Positions 8,965-17,661 of a stretch of 64,000 bases of DNA are shown here, in pieces. The notes below the pieces were generated by a model that was given only the letters and a program-made list of their open reading frames with translations, had not been told where the DNA came from and did not search any database. The stretch spans positions 1,550,001 through 1,614,000 of the forward strand of contig NZ_CP039435.1 in NCBI RefSeq assembly GCF_005484585.1, written 5' to 3'. The DNA is from Brevundimonas sp. SGAir0440. GTDB lineage: Bacteria; Pseudomonadota; Alphaproteobacteria; Caulobacterales; Caulobacteraceae. The position numbers and the translations under genes were made by a program. Numbering within the stretch: position 1 is the first letter of the stretch; each line of letters begins with the position of its first letter.

Positions 8965-9419
8965 CGGATCTCCACGATCGCATCGATCTCGACGGCGAAG
9001 CCGAGCGGCAGCTTGTACACGCCGACGGCCGAGCGGGCGTGCTTGCCGGCGTCGCCGAAGACCTCGACCATCATGTCCGAGCAGCCGTTGATGACGGCGG
9101 GAATGGCGGTGAAGTCGGGGCCGGCCTGAACGAAACCGCCCAGTTTGACGATGCGGACCACCCGGTCCAGATCGCCATCGCAGGCCGCCTTGATCTGGGC
9201 GATCAGGTTCAGACCGCACAGACGCGCGGCTTCCAAGGCCTGCTCCGGCGTTACGTCCACGCCGACCGTGCCCTTGATCCCGCCGTTCGCGTCGTTCGAC
9301 AGCTGGCCCGAGATGGTGACCTGATCGCCCGAGCGGACATAGGAGACATAGCTGGCCACCGGCTTGGCGGGTTCCGGCAGGGTGAGGCCGAGTTCGGCGA
9401 TGCGGGCTTCGATGCTCAT
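8961..9419 (-). CDS. RidA family protein (YjgF/YER057c/UK114)
   Basis: The 152-residue product has the longer RidA-like form: VSYVRSGDQVTISGQLSNDANGG (about 27-49), ALEAARLCGLNLIAQIKAA, VVRIVKLGGFVQAGPDF and a C-terminal ARSAVGVYKLPLGFAVEIDAI. The strictly conserved RidA arginine appears in the ARSAVGV stretch. Classic RidA hydrolyses reactive enamine/imine intermediates from PLP enzymes; this subgroup often lacks a proven activity, so I name only the family. It overlaps the downstream acyltransferase by four bases. Confidence 0.85.
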   Translation of the reverse strand: MSIEARIAELGLTLPEPAKPVASYVSYVRSGDQVTISGQLSNDANGGIKGTVGVDVTPEQALEAARLCGLNLIAQIKAACDGDLDRVVRIVKLGGFVQAGPDFTAIPAVINGCSDMMVEVFGDAGKHARSAVGVYKLPLGFAVEIDAIVEIR

Positions 9420-9524
9420 GGGGGCTCCTGTTTATCTGGGCGCGGTTTAGCGCGGGGCAAGGGCGGCGTCACCCGTTCGGCGCGCTTTAAAGGTTTGCCA
9501 ACCGCGCCGTGTCATGGTGCGATC

Positions 9525-10421
9525 ATGGATATGCACCTGACCCCCGACGTCGCCGCCTTCCATGCCGTGCTGGCGCGGTTGTCTGCCGGCGACCGCGCGC
9601 GCGTGGACGCCGCCGTAGTCCCGGCCGCGCAAAAGGCCGCCGAGGCCGCGCCGCATTGGGATTTCGAAATGCCGGCGAAGGCGGTGGATGCGCTGTTGGG
9701 CGCTGATGCCTCCGACGATGTGCGTCGCGGCCTGGTCGCCGCCTGGGCGCTGCAACTGCCCGACCGAGCAGCGGCGATGAATCTGCCGGCCGAGGTCATG
9801 GCCCTCTATCCCTACTGGATCGAACAGTTGGCGGGGTTTCTGGAGAAGGCCGAGGGAGGATACGTTTTCGACCACTGGTCCAAGGACGTGCGCTTCACCC
9901 TAGCGCTCAGCGTGCCGGGGGCCAAGAGCCAGGTCATAGACCTGTCGTCGCCGGTCGGGCCGGGCCAGATCGTCAAACACGTTCGCGACGGCTGGGGCCT
10001 CAAGCCGCTGGTCCGCTATCTGGCGGCGGGCGCCAAGCGCGAGCCCTGGCTGGAGGTTCATACCGAGAGCCGCTGGCTGCACGGCTTCAACGAAGACGGC
10101 TGGAACGAGGCCTGGGCCACGGCGGCCGAACTGTGCCGCGCACGGCCTGAACTGGCCGGCATGATCGGCTCCAGCTGGTTCTACGACCCGCCCCTGACCG
10201 AGATCAGCCCGCGACTTGCGCACCTGCGGCTCAACCCGCTGAAGGGTGGCGCCTTCATGGTCCATCAAGGGCCGGGCGAGATCCACACCGAGCGGGCCGG
10301 GACGGCCTCGGCGTCGAGGAAGGCGCTGATCGACAGCGGCGAATACACCGCCCGATCATGGCTGATGATCTGGCCCCGCAAGGAGCTGATCGCCTGGGCG
10401 GACCGGCGCAAGGGTGCCTGA
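9525..10421 (+). CDS. Conserved hypothetical protein, family not recognised
   Basis: The 298-residue product starts at ATG 9525 (MDMHLTPDVAAFHAVLARL) and has no signal peptide or membrane segment. It is Ala- and Trp-rich. Visible blocks are an N-terminal helical region (1-110) and a mixed region with WSKDVRFTLALSVPGAKSQV (about 120), VHTESRWLHGFNEDGWNEAW (about 183) and LRLNPLKGGAFMVHQGPGEI (about 236). The repeated VHTES/IHTER pattern and the Trp content suggest a ligand-binding enzyme-like fold, but I cannot assign a family or reaction. It stands alone between two minus-strand genes. Confidence 0.8.
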   Translation: MDMHLTPDVAAFHAVLARLSAGDRARVDAAVVPAAQKAAEAAPHWDFEMPAKAVDALLGADASDDVRRGLVAAWALQLPDRAAAMNLPAEVMALYPYWIEQLAGFLEKAEGGYVFDHWSKDVRFTLALSVPGAKSQVIDLSSPVGPGQIVKHVRDGWGLKPLVRYLAAGAKREPWLEVHTESRWLHGFNEDGWNEAWATAAELCRARPELAGMIGSSWFYDPPLTEISPRLAHLRLNPLKGGAFMVHQGPGEIHTERAGTASASRKALIDSGEYTARSWLMIWPRKELIAWADRRKGA

Positions 10422-10425
10422 TCCC

Positions 10426-11166
10426 TCAGGCTGTCGCCATCCGCCACGCCGCCGCGACCGGCTGAATGTCCAGGTCGGCCGCCTTGGCCAGTCTGATCAA
10501 CCGATCGATGTCCTCCGGGCGGCAACCATACGGCGTCGGCGCGTCGCTGACGTCGTGGCCGTAGCCGATCAGCCAGCCTTTGGACGAAGCCGTCTCCGAA
10601 ACCAGCGCCTCCAGGTCGTAGCCGGGCAGGCGACGGCTCTCCAGGCCGATGGCCTGCAGCAGGTTGCGATCCGAACGTCCGGCGTTGATCCCGTCGCGGA
10701 CGCCGCGCCCGCACAGGAAGCGTCTGTCGATCACGGCTTTCGATCCCAAGGCGCAATCGCCGAAGGGATAGGCGAAGGTCTGCATTTCGTACCCGTCCAG
10801 CCGGTCGGCCACCCAGGCGGCGTTGCGAGCAAGGCTGGCGTCCAGTTCGGCCGGTGACAGGGTCAGGGTCGAGACATGCTCATAGGTGTGGCATCCGACT
10901 TCGTGCCCGGCCTCATGGAGGGCTTGAAGGTGCTCCACCTCAAACTGGGGCAGGTCCAGATTGCGACCGCCCGACAGGCCGCCGCAGACATAGTAGGTCG
11001 CCTTGACCCCGTGCTGAGCCAGGATCGGTCCGGCCTCGGTCCAAGCCGATGCCGGGATGTCGTCGAACGACAGGCTGAGGACGCCGCGCGCGGGTTGGAC
11101 CGTGGCGGGACGGACATCGAGATAGCGGCCGGCGCGGCGACGCATCTTGTCGAGAAAGGCGCTCAT
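10426..11166 (-). CDS. Polysaccharide deacetylase family protein (NodB-like domain)
   Basis: The 246-residue protein carries the NodB-type carbohydrate esterase 4 motifs. SLSFDD (31-36) supplies the base and metal aspartates, and EVGCHTYEH (about 88-96) supplies the two metal histidines. The later TFAYPFGDCA segment is the usual motif 3. It has no signal peptide, so it should act in the cytoplasm, or on a lipid-linked sugar at the inner face of the membrane. Substrate is unknown. It is 36 bases downstream of pncB on the same strand and may be co-transcribed with it, without an obvious functional link. Confidence 0.85.
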   Translation of the reverse strand: MSAFLDKMRRRAGRYLDVRPATVQPARGVLSLSFDDIPASAWTEAGPILAQHGVKATYYVCGGLSGGRNLDLPQFEVEHLQALHEAGHEVGCHTYEHVSTLTLSPAELDASLARNAAWVADRLDGYEMQTFAYPFGDCALGSKAVIDRRFLCGRGVRDGINAGRSDRNLLQAIGLESRRLPGYDLEALVSETASSKGWLIGYGHDVSDAPTPYGCRPEDIDRLIRLAKAADLDIQPVAAAWRMATA

Positions 11167-11202
11167 GCCCGCCTTGTCGCACGATGGGCTTAAGGCCGGG
11201 TT

Positions 11203-12498
11203 TCAGACCGTGACGGGTTGGGCGGTCAGGCCGCGCACGCCGAAGACACGGCGATACCGTTCGATCTCGGCGGGATCGCCGACCGCTTTCGCCGGATTGT
11301 CCGACAGTTTGACGGCGGGGCGTCCGCCCGCCTCGACCACCTTGCAGACCAGAGAGATGGGCTCCAGCTCGGGCGCGAAGGCGGGCGAACAGTCGCGGAA
11401 ATCGTTGGTCAGATTGGTGCCCCAGCCGAAGCTGAGACGGGCGCGACCGTGGAAATGGGCATGCGTCGCCTCGATCCCGTCGATGTCCATCCCGTCCGAG
11501 AAGATCAGCAGCTTCTCCTTTGGGTCTCGCCCATGCGCGCGCCACCAGTCGATCAGGCGGTCGCCGGCCGGGATGGGCGGGGCCGAGTCGGGTCGGAAAC
11601 CGGTCCAATCCGCCACCCAGTCGGGCGCCTGCTCCAAGAACGCCTCGGTGCCGAAGGCGTCGGGCAGGACGATCAGCAGATTGCCCGCATAATGCCGACG
11701 CCATTCGTCCAGCACCGCATAGGGAACCTGGGCCAGTGCCGCGTCGTCCGGCGCCAGGGCCGCCAGAACCATCGGCAGTTCGTGGCCGTTGGTGCCGATG
11801 GCTTCCAGGTCGTTCTCCATGGCGTGCAGGACGTTGGACGTGCCGATGAAGGATTTGCCCAGCCCTTCCTTCAACGCCTGAATGCACCAGCGCTGCCACA
11901 GGAAGCCGTGCCGCCGCCGGGTGCCGAAGTCGGACAGGGCGAGGTCGGGCAGAGCGCGAAGTCGCTCGACCTTGGACCAAAGCCGCGTCTTGGCGCGCGA
12001 ATACAGGATGTCCAGATCGAACCGGCCCAGCCGCCGCATCCCGACCCGGCAGCGCAGCTCGTTCAGGATCGCCAGCGCGGGGATTTCCCACAGCGTCACC
12101 TCGGCCCAGGCGCCCGAAAAGGTCAGCACATACTGCCCGTCCTGAACCGACAGGTCGTAGTCGGGCAGGCGATAGTCGGTCAGCCAGGCGATGAAGTCGG
12201 GCGAGAAAATCTGTTTCACGCCATAGAAGCTGTTGCCCGCCAGCCAGACCAGTTCCTTGTTGGTGAAACGCGTGGTGCGGGCGTGATCCAGCTGCTCACG
12301 CAGGGCGTCGATATCGATCTCTTCGGCCAGACGCACGGTCTTGGTGCGGTTGATCACCTGGAAGACGACCGGCACGTCGCGATGCTCGCGCCAGATCATC
12401 TGCAGCATCAGCAGCTTGTAGAAGTCCGTATCCAGCAGGCTGCGGACGATCGGGTCCAGGCGAAAGCCATGGTCATAGGCGCGTTTGGCGAGATCCAT
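11203..12498 (-). CDS. pncB: Nicotinate phosphoribosyltransferase
   Basis: This 431-residue enzyme converts nicotinate and PRPP to nicotinate mononucleotide in the NAD salvage pathway. Family marks are [16 protein letters not shown] (21-36), [14 protein letters not shown] (85-98), [11 protein letters not shown] (138-148) and [10 protein letters not shown]. In the last of these, His239 is the residue that is transiently phosphorylated. [15 protein letters not shown] and [12 protein letters not shown] form the PRPP-binding part. Length is normal. The gene ends 8 bases before dinB begins upstream, so dinB-pncB-deacetylase may be one transcript. Confidence 0.94.
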   Translation of the reverse strand: MDLAKRAYDHGFRLDPIVRSLLDTDFYKLLMLQMIWREHRDVPVVFQVINRTKTVRLAEEIDIDALREQLDHARTTRFTNKELVWLAGNSFYGVKQIFSPDFIAWLTDYRLPDYDLSVQDGQYVLTFSGAWAEVTLWEIPALAILNELRCRVGMRRLGRFDLDILYSRAKTRLWSKVERLRALPDLALSDFGTRRRHGFLWQRWCIQALKEGLGKSFIGTSNVLHAMENDLEAIGTNGHELPMVLAALAPDDAALAQVPYAVLDEWRRHYAGNLLIVLPDAFGTEAFLEQAPDWVADWTGFRPDSAPPIPAGDRLIDWWRAHGRDPKEKLLIFSDGMDIDGIEATHAHFHGRARLSFGWGTNLTNDFRDCSPAFAPELEPISLVCKVVEAGGRPAVKLSDNPAKAVGDPAEIERYRRVFGVRGLTAQPVTV

Positions 12499-12506
12499 GC
12501 CCTGTC

Positions 12507-13775
12507 CTACGGCTTCAGCGCGCGGCCCGCCACCACCGCATCCTTGCCGAACTTTTCACGCAGCACGTCGATGGCGCGCTCTGTCTTCAAGGCGCGCGTC
12601 TCGGTGGTCTGGAAAAGGCCGGCGGGCGCGTCCTCGGCGTCCTGCACGTCCGCCATGCCGATGCCGATCAGGCGATAGGGGCGGCCCAGCTCGGGTTTCA
12701 GCAGATCGCGCCCCGCGGCGAACAGGGCGCGCGCGGTCTGCACCGGATCGGGCAGGGTGACGCGGCGGGTCACGATCTTGAAGTCGGTGCGCCGCAGCTT
12801 CAGCACCAGCACCCGGCTGGCGACGCCGTCGCGCCGGGCCTTGGACGCCAGCTTCTCGCACAGGGGCCACAGCTCGGCCTCCAGCGCCTCGGCCGACGTC
12901 AGGTCTTCGTTGAAGGTGGTTTCGGCGCTCATTCCCTTGCGATCGCGTTCGGGATTCACGGCGCGCGCGTCGCGGGCGTGGGCCAGATCGTGCAGGCGCA
13001 GACCGGATTCGCCGTAACGTTTGACCAGGTCGCGCACGTCCGCCCGCGCCAGATCGCCAATGGTCGAGTAGCCGTCGCTGCGCAACGCCTTGCCAAACAC
13101 CGGCCCGACGCCGGGCAGAGTGGTGACGGGGCGCGGCGCGAGCAACGCCTGGGCGTTGGCGGCGCCGACGACGGAGAAGCCGCGCGGCTTGTCCATCTCC
13201 GACGCCATCTTCGCCAGAAAGCGGTTGGGCGCCAGGCCGATGGAGACGGTCAGGCCGGTCTCCTCCTCGATCTGTTTCTGGAAGCGGATCAGCTGCAGCG
13301 CCGGCGGGCCGCCGTTCAGCCGTTCCGTGCCCGACAGATCGACCCAGGCCTCATCCAGCGACAACGGCTGGATCAAGGGCGTCAGCTGTCCCAACGCCCC
13401 CAGAATGCGCTGCGATTCGAAGACGTATTTGGTGAAGTCCGGCCGGATCACCACGGCCTCTGGACAGGCCTTCAACGCCTTGAACATCGGCATGGCTGAG
13501 CCGACGCCATATTGACGCGCGATATAGCAGGCGGTGGAGACCACGCCGCGCTTTCCGCCCCCGACGATGACCGGCTTGTCGCGCAGTTCGGGCCGGTCGC
13601 GCTTTTCCACCGAGGCGTAGAAGGCGTCGCAGTCCATGTGGGCGATCGACAACTGGTCCAGTTCGGCGTCTGCGACCACGCGCCGCGATCCGCACGCCGG
13701 ACAGCGGTTCTCGCGCGGCCCGGCGGGATCTTCGCCGGTCCACAGGCAGTCGCGACAGATGGCCTTGATGGCCAC
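12507..13775 (-). CDS. dinB: DNA polymerase IV with N-terminal Cys4 zinc-ribbon-like segment
   Basis: This 422-residue Y-family polymerase has its catalytic carboxylates in [12 protein letters not shown] (Asp48, Asp50) and SLDEAWVD (Asp141, Glu142), followed by helix-hairpin-helix and little-finger domains. It copies damaged templates at the cost of fidelity. Ahead of the polymerase is a 40-residue extension with Cys7, Cys10, Cys25 and Cys28, spaced like a zinc ribbon, which E. coli DinB does not have. The C-terminus ends in [14 protein letters not shown] and lacks a typical beta-clamp pentapeptide at the very end. Start is GTG at 13775, with GGAG a little upstream. Divergent from divK. Confidence 0.93.
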   Translation of the reverse strand: MAIKAICRDCLWTGEDPAGPRENRCPACGSRRVVADAELDQLSIAHMDCDAFYASVEKRDRPELRDKPVIVGGGKRGVVSTACYIARQYGVGSAMPMFKALKACPEAVVIRPDFTKYVFESQRILGALGQLTPLIQPLSLDEAWVDLSGTERLNGGPPALQLIRFQKQIEEETGLTVSIGLAPNRFLAKMASEMDKPRGFSVVGAANAQALLAPRPVTTLPGVGPVFGKALRSDGYSTIGDLARADVRDLVKRYGESGLRLHDLAHARDARAVNPERDRKGMSAETTFNEDLTSAEALEAELWPLCEKLASKARRDGVASRVLVLKLRRTDFKIVTRRVTLPDPVQTARALFAAGRDLLKPELGRPYRLIGIGMADVQDAEDAPAGLFQTTETRALKTERAIDVLREKFGKDAVVAGRALKP

Positions 13776-13777
13776 GC

Positions 13778-13792
13778 TTAAGGTCTCCGTAA
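13778..13792. promoter_or_regulatory. Near-consensus CtrA-type site in the dinB-divK intergenic region
   Basis: TTAAGGTCTCCGTAA has the TTAA-N7-TTAA layout of CtrA boxes with one mismatch (GTAA for TTAA). A further TTAA lies at 13811. CtrA control of divK is known in Caulobacter; its use here is inferred from spacing and context only. Confidence 0.33.
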
Positions 13793-13881
13793 GGTTGGCT
13801 TCACCCCAACTTAAGACTGGGCGCCTACGAATGCGAACAACGAGGCGTCCCGCGTTCGAGGGGCGCGCAGGTCAGGTGATG

Positions 13882-14247
13882 ATGTCCAAGAAAGTCCTCA
13901 TCGTCGAGGATAACGAGCTGAACATGAAGCTTTTTCATGATCTGCTCGATTCCCAGGGCTATGAGACCCTGCAGACCCGCGAGGGCTTGCAGGCGCTCGC
14001 CTTGGCGCGCGCCCATCATCCCGACCTGATCCTGATGGATATCCAGCTGCCGGAAATTTCGGGTCTGGAAGTCACCAAATGGTTGAAGGACGACGAGGAA
14101 CTGAACCACATCCCCGTCATCGCCGTGACCGCATTCGCCATGAAGGGCGATGAGGAGCGGATCCGTCAGGGCGGCTGCGAGGCCTATATCTCCAAGCCGA
14201 TCTCGGTCATGCATTTCCTCGAAACCATCCGGCAGCACCTCGGATGA
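13882..14247 (+). CDS. divK: Single-domain response regulator DivK
   Basis: The 121-residue protein is a lone receiver domain nearly identical in motif order to Caulobacter Div[21 protein letters not shown] at the start, [20 protein letters not shown] around the phospho-acceptor Asp, [14 protein letters not shown], and [14 protein letters not shown] with the conserved Lys. DivK is phosphorylated by DivJ and dephosphorylated by PleC. In its phosphorylated form it inhibits the CckA-ChpT-CtrA pathway through DivL. Adjacent ATG codons at 13879 and 13882 are possible starts; the second gives the family's usual N-terminus. The gene overlaps pleD by four bases (ATGA), as expected for a coupled operon. 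Confidence 0.96.
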   Translation: MSKKVLIVEDNELNMKLFHDLLDSQGYETLQTREGLQALALARAHHPDLILMDIQLPEISGLEVTKWLKDDEELNHIPVIAVTAFAMKGDEERIRQGGCEAYISKPISVMHFLETIRQHLG

Positions 14248-15605
14248 GCGCCCGTATCCTCGTCGTCGACGATGTGGACGTGAACGTCCGCCTGCTCGAA
14301 GCCAAGCTGACCATCGAATATTACGATGTGCTGACCTGCAACGACGGCCTGTCGGCCCTGGCCATCGCCGCCGAGCACCAGCCGGACCTGATCCTGCTGG
14401 ACGTCATGATGCCCGGCATGGACGGGTTCGAGACGTGCCGACGGCTGAAGGCCCAGGCCGAGACGCGCCACATCCCCGTCGTGCTGGTCACGGCGCTGGA
14501 CGGGCGCGAGGATCGGATCAAGGGGCTTGAGGCCGGCGCCGACGACTTCCTGACCAAGCCCATCGACGACGTCATCCTGTTCGCGCGAGTCAAGTCGCTG
14601 ACGCGGCTGAAGCACGTCATGGACGAGCTGCGCGAGCGCGAGGAAAGCGGTCGTCGCCTGGGCGTCGATTCGGACAATGCCGCGCGACTGCGCAGCGAGG
14701 GCGGGCGGGTTCTGATCGTCGACGACGACCAGCGTCAGGCCGAGAAGATCGCCCAGGAACTGGTCGGCGAACATCGCGTCACCATCGAAACCGATCCCGA
14801 GGCGGCGCTGGTCGCGGCCAAGGGGGCGCTGGACCTGATCATCGTCAACGTCGCCGCCGCCAGCTTCGACGGCCTTCGGATCGTCGCCCAGGCCAAGTCG
14901 GGCGATGCGCGCCGCGCGCCGATCCTGGCGATCGTGGAGCCGACCGAACGGCCGCGCATGATCAAGGCGCTGGAACTGGGCGCCGCCGACATCCTGCCGC
15001 GCCCCGTCGATACCGAAGAACTGTCGGCGCGGGTTCGCACCCAGATCCGGCGTAAACGCTACACCGACTTCCTGCGCCAGAAGCTGGACAGCAGCATGGA
15101 GATGGCCGTCACCGACGCCCTGACCGGCCTGCACAATCGGCGCTACATGACCGGCCAGTTGCAGGCGCTGGTGGGGCGCGCGGCCCAGGGCGGGGCCCAG
15201 GTGGCCGTGCTGGTTCTGGACATCGACCACTTCAAATCGGTCAATGACAGCTTCGGCCACGACGCCGGCGACGAGGTGCTGGTAGAGTTCGCCGTGCGCC
15301 TGGCCACCAATGTCCGGGCCGTGGACCTGCCGTGCCGCATGGGCGGCGAGGAGTTCGTGGTGGTCATGCCGGGCGCCAGCCTGGAAGACGCTGGCCGCGT
15401 CGCCGAACGGATTCGCCGAGACGTCGCCTCCGCGCCGTTCCGCGTGATGGGCGGCAAGGAGCAGATCACCATCACCATCTCGATCGGCGTGGCCGCCACG
15501 ACCGGCGACGGCGATACGCCCGAAGGCCTGCTGAAGCGCGCTGACGAAGGAGTCTATGAGGCCAAGGCCGCCGGCCGCAACCGGGTCATCGCCAAGGCGG
15601 CGTAA
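14244..15605 (+). CDS. pleD: Diguanylate cyclase response regulator PleD
   Basis: This 453-residue protein has the PleD order REC-REC-GGDEF. The first receiver has the acidic pocket (ILVVDD), Asp53 as phospho-acceptor and the TKP lysine. The second (about 155-270) has VNV where the aspartate should be, so it is a dimerisation adaptor. The GGEEF active site is at 367-371, and R358-A-V-D361 is the inhibitory c-di-GMP I-site. The enzyme makes c-di-GMP from two GTP and in Caulobacter drives the swarmer-to-stalked transition. It lies directly after divK and ends at a strong terminator. Confidence 0.96.
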   Translation: MSARILVVDDVDVNVRLLEAKLTIEYYDVLTCNDGLSALAIAAEHQPDLILLDVMMPGMDGFETCRRLKAQAETRHIPVVLVTALDGREDRIKGLEAGADDFLTKPIDDVILFARVKSLTRLKHVMDELREREESGRRLGVDSDNAARLRSEGGRVLIVDDDQRQAEKIAQELVGEHRVTIETDPEAALVAAKGALDLIIVNVAAASFDGLRIVAQAKSGDARRAPILAIVEPTERPRMIKALELGAADILPRPVDTEELSARVRTQIRRKRYTDFLRQKLDSSMEMAVTDALTGLHNRRYMTGQLQALVGRAAQGGAQVAVLVLDIDHFKSVNDSFGHDAGDEVLVEFAVRLATNVRAVDLPCRMGGEEFVVVMPGASLEDAGRVAERIRRDVASAPFRVMGGKEQITITISIGVAATTGDGDTPEGLLKRADEGVYEAKAAGRNRVIAKAA

Positions 15606-15623
15606 CGAGGGCGTCCAGACAAC

Positions 15624-15659
15624 GAAAAACGCCCGGCTGGAGACCAGCCGGGCGTTTTC
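15624..15659. terminator. Bidirectional terminator between pleD and rpmG
   Basis: GAAAAACGCCCGGCTGG and CCAGCCGGGCGTTTTC form a long stem with A residues before and T residues after. It can end both pleD and the convergent rpmG. Confidence 0.9.
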
Positions 15660-15680
15660 AATTCTCAGCGGATCAAGGAC

Positions 15681-15848
15681 TTACTTGATCTTGCCTTCCT
15701 TGAACTCGACGTGCTTGCGCACGACGGGGTCGTACTTCTTGACGACCATTTTCTCGGTCATGGTGCGGGCGTTCTTCTTGGTGACATAGAAGAAGCCGGT
15801 GTCGGCCGTGGAGTTCAGGCGGATCTTGATGGAAGCCGGTTTGGCCAT
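15681..15848 (-). CDS. rpmG: 50S ribosomal protein L33
   Basis: A 55-residue frame starts at ATG 15848 with [20 protein letters not shown] and contains [20 protein letters not shown] and a basic end ([12 protein letters not shown]). It is the form of L33 without zinc-binding cysteines. It sits on the large subunit near the E site. A clear promoter lies upstream at 15897-15924, and the terminator shared with pleD follows. The gene is monocistronic. Confidence 0.96.
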   Translation of the reverse strand: MAKPASIKIRLNSTADTGFFYVTKKNARTMTEKMVVKKYDPVVRKHVEFKEGKIK

Positions 15849-15896
15849 CGGAATTACCTCTGCGACGGCGAAAGCCGCTTAAAATAAGAGGCGCGG

Positions 15897-15924
15897 AACA
15901 TACTCAGGATCGCCCCAAAGTCAA
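15897..15924 (-). promoter_or_regulatory. Sigma-70-type promoter of rpmG
   Basis: On the minus strand TTGACT (15919-15924) and TATGTT (15897-15902) are separated by 16 bases, about 50 bases before the rpmG start codon. The -35 match is strong and the -10 moderate. Confidence 0.55.
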
Positions 15925-15974
15925 CGGGCGCGATGCCACGTTGATGAGGCCCAACGCACATATAGTCTGACCGC

Positions 15975-16541
15975 ATGAAAATCGCATCCCTGCTGGCCGC
16001 CGCGGCCCTGATGTCCTTGTCGTTCGGCGGCGTCGCAACGGCCGATCCGGCTCAGTCTCAGGACGATTTCCTGGCGCGCTTAAACGCCCTGTGCGGGCAA
16101 CGATTTGAAGGTCGGGTCGTCACCACCGACGCCGCCGACGCCAGGTTTGCCGGCGAGCGGCTGGTCATGCATGTCCGCGACTGTTCGCCGGACGAGGTGC
16201 GCATTCCCTTCGCCGTGGGGTCGGATCGTTCGCGGACCTGGGTGGTGACGAAGACCGACGCGGGCCTTCGGCTGAAGCACGACCACCGACACGCGGACGG
16301 CACGACCGACGTGCTGCACTGGTACGGCGGCGATACGGTCAACGCCGGCACGGCCGAGCGGCAGGAATTCCCGGTCGACGCCGAATCGATCGCCCTGTTC
16401 AACGGGAACGACGCGGCCGTCTCGACCACCAATGTCTGGGCGATGGAGGTCCATCCCGAAGGGATGTTCGCCTACGAGCTGCGTCGTCCCAACCGGCATT
16501 TCCGCGTCGAATTCGACCTGACCAAGCCGATCGCCGACTAA
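15975..16541 (+). CDS. Secreted protein of unknown function
   Basis: The 188-residue product has a clear signal peptide (MKIASLLAAAALMSLSFGG, cleavage probably after ATA near residue 23). The mature part is hydrophilic, with paired cysteines at ALCGQRFEG and RDCSPDEV that could form a disulfide. WVVTKTDAGLRLKHDHRHADG and VLHWYGGDTVNAG precede a C-terminal stretch ending NRHFRVEFDL. It looks like a small beta-rich periplasmic protein. I do not recognise a named family. No operon partner is on the same strand. Confidence 0.85.
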   Translation: MKIASLLAAAALMSLSFGGVATADPAQSQDDFLARLNALCGQRFEGRVVTTDAADARFAGERLVMHVRDCSPDEVRIPFAVGSDRSRTWVVTKTDAGLRLKHDHRHADGTTDVLHWYGGDTVNAGTAERQEFPVDAESIALFNGNDAAVSTTNVWAMEVHPEGMFAYELRRPNRHFRVEFDLTKPIAD

Positions 16542-16544
16542 GGA

Positions 16545-16958
16545 TCAAACGACGCGCCAGGCCTGGATCGGCCGCACGGTGGCGCAGGCGGGGCCGCCGT
16601 CCTTGGCGCGGCCGGGCAGGACGACTTCCAGAACCGCGCCTTCGCGCGCCTGGGCCAGCAGATCGGCGGGAATGTCGTGGACGTCGATCTTGGCGCGTCG
16701 GCTCCATTCGCTGGCGTGCTGGCCTGCCGACGTGCCGATCGCGACATAGACGAACCGCCGCGTCGCGCCCTCGCGCCGCACGAAGGGGCCGGTCAGGCGG
16801 CCATCCTCGGACAAAGTGACGGGCGCGTCGAAGCTGATCGGACCGTCGGCGGCGATGCGCGGTTCGACCGGCCTGTTCGCCTTGTCCTGCAGGCTGTAGG
16901 CGACGCCCGCGACCGGATTGGCGATCGTCAGGCGCAGGGTGATCGTTGTTCCGGCCAT
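16545..16958 (-). CDS. DUF5990-like small protein
   Basis: From ATG 16958 the product has 137 residues with no signal peptide. The start TTITLRLTIANPVAGVAYSL, the middle FVYVAIGTSAGQ and the end GRAKDGGPACATVRPIQAWR agree with what I recall of DUF5990 proteins; the assignment is from memory. Function is unknown. Its start lies one base after the stop of the Nudix gene, which itself overlaps RNase R, so the three are almost certainly one transcript. An upstream start inside the Nudix gene (17051) is not supported. Confidence 0.72.
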   Translation of the reverse strand: MAGTTITLRLTIANPVAGVAYSLQDKANRPVEPRIAADGPISFDAPVTLSEDGRLTGPFVRREGATRRFVYVAIGTSAGQHASEWSRRAKIDVHDIPADLLAQAREGAVLEVVLPGRAKDGGPACATVRPIQAWRVV

Positions 16959-16959
16959 G

Positions 16960-17661
16960 TCAGTCCCTGTGTTCCACCGTATGCCGACCCCGCACCATCC
17001 GCACGAAGGGCAGGGGACGGTTCGGGTTTTCCAACCGTTCGGCCAGTTCACCCAGCACGAACCGGGTGATGGCGGGCAGGTCCAGGGCGCGCGCCTCGTC
17101 CAACGGCAGCCAGGCGATTTCGTCCAGTTCGCCCGACCCTGCGGTCGGCTCCGGGCTCAGCAGGGCCTCGGCCGGGGCCATGAAGAACCGGGCGTCGAAC
17201 CGCCGGGTCCGGCCGGGCGGCGTAATAGCGCGCGCGATATAGGACAGGACCGACAGATCGGGCAGGACGCCCGCCTGGCGATATTCACGCCACGGGCCGG
17301 CGACGGAGGCGCGGGGCGCCGGCCGCCCCAGAATCAGCCCCGTCTCCTCGAACGTCTCGCGCACCGCCGTCAGGGCCAGGGCCCGCGCACGGCGAGCGGG
17401 CAGTTCGCCCTCCAGCCGCCGCGCAACCTCGCCCGACAACTCACCCGTCGCGGCGGCGGTGAAGTCGCTGCGGTCGATCCGCCCGCCTGGAAACACCCAT
17501 TTCGACGCCATGAACACATGGCCCGGCGCGCGCCGCCCCATCAGCACCTCGGGCCGATCGCCGCCGCGCGTCAGGATCAGCGTCGCCGCATCCTTCGGCC
17601 GCTGCGCCCCGCCGACACGCGGTGCGTCGGCCAGATCCTGAGCAGCGTCGAATGGGGTCAC
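16960..17661 (-). CDS. NUDIX hydrolase
   Basis: The 233-residue protein has a Nudix fold with WVFPGGRIDRSD (about 55-66) and, after an insertion of about 30 residues, ALTAVRETFEETGL (about 96-109). Together these make a Nudix box split by an extra segment, as in the NUDT7/NUDT19 and CoA-pyrophosphatase-like group. It should cleave a nucleoside diphosphate linked to another group; the substrate cannot be read from the sequence. Start is a GTG at 17661 that overlaps the RNase R stop (GTGA), implying translational coupling. The link to RNase R may be nucleotide clean-up, but that is speculation. Confidence 0.85.
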   Translation of the reverse strand: MTPFDAAQDLADAPRVGGAQRPKDAATLILTRGGDRPEVLMGRRAPGHVFMASKWVFPGGRIDRSDFTAAATGELSGEVARRLEGELPARRARALALTAVRETFEETGLILGRPAPRASVAGPWREYRQAGVLPDLSVLSYIARAITPPGRTRRFDARFFMAPAEALLSPEPTAGSGELDEIAWLPLDEARALDLPAITRFVLGELAERLENPNRPLPFVRMVRGRHTVEHRD

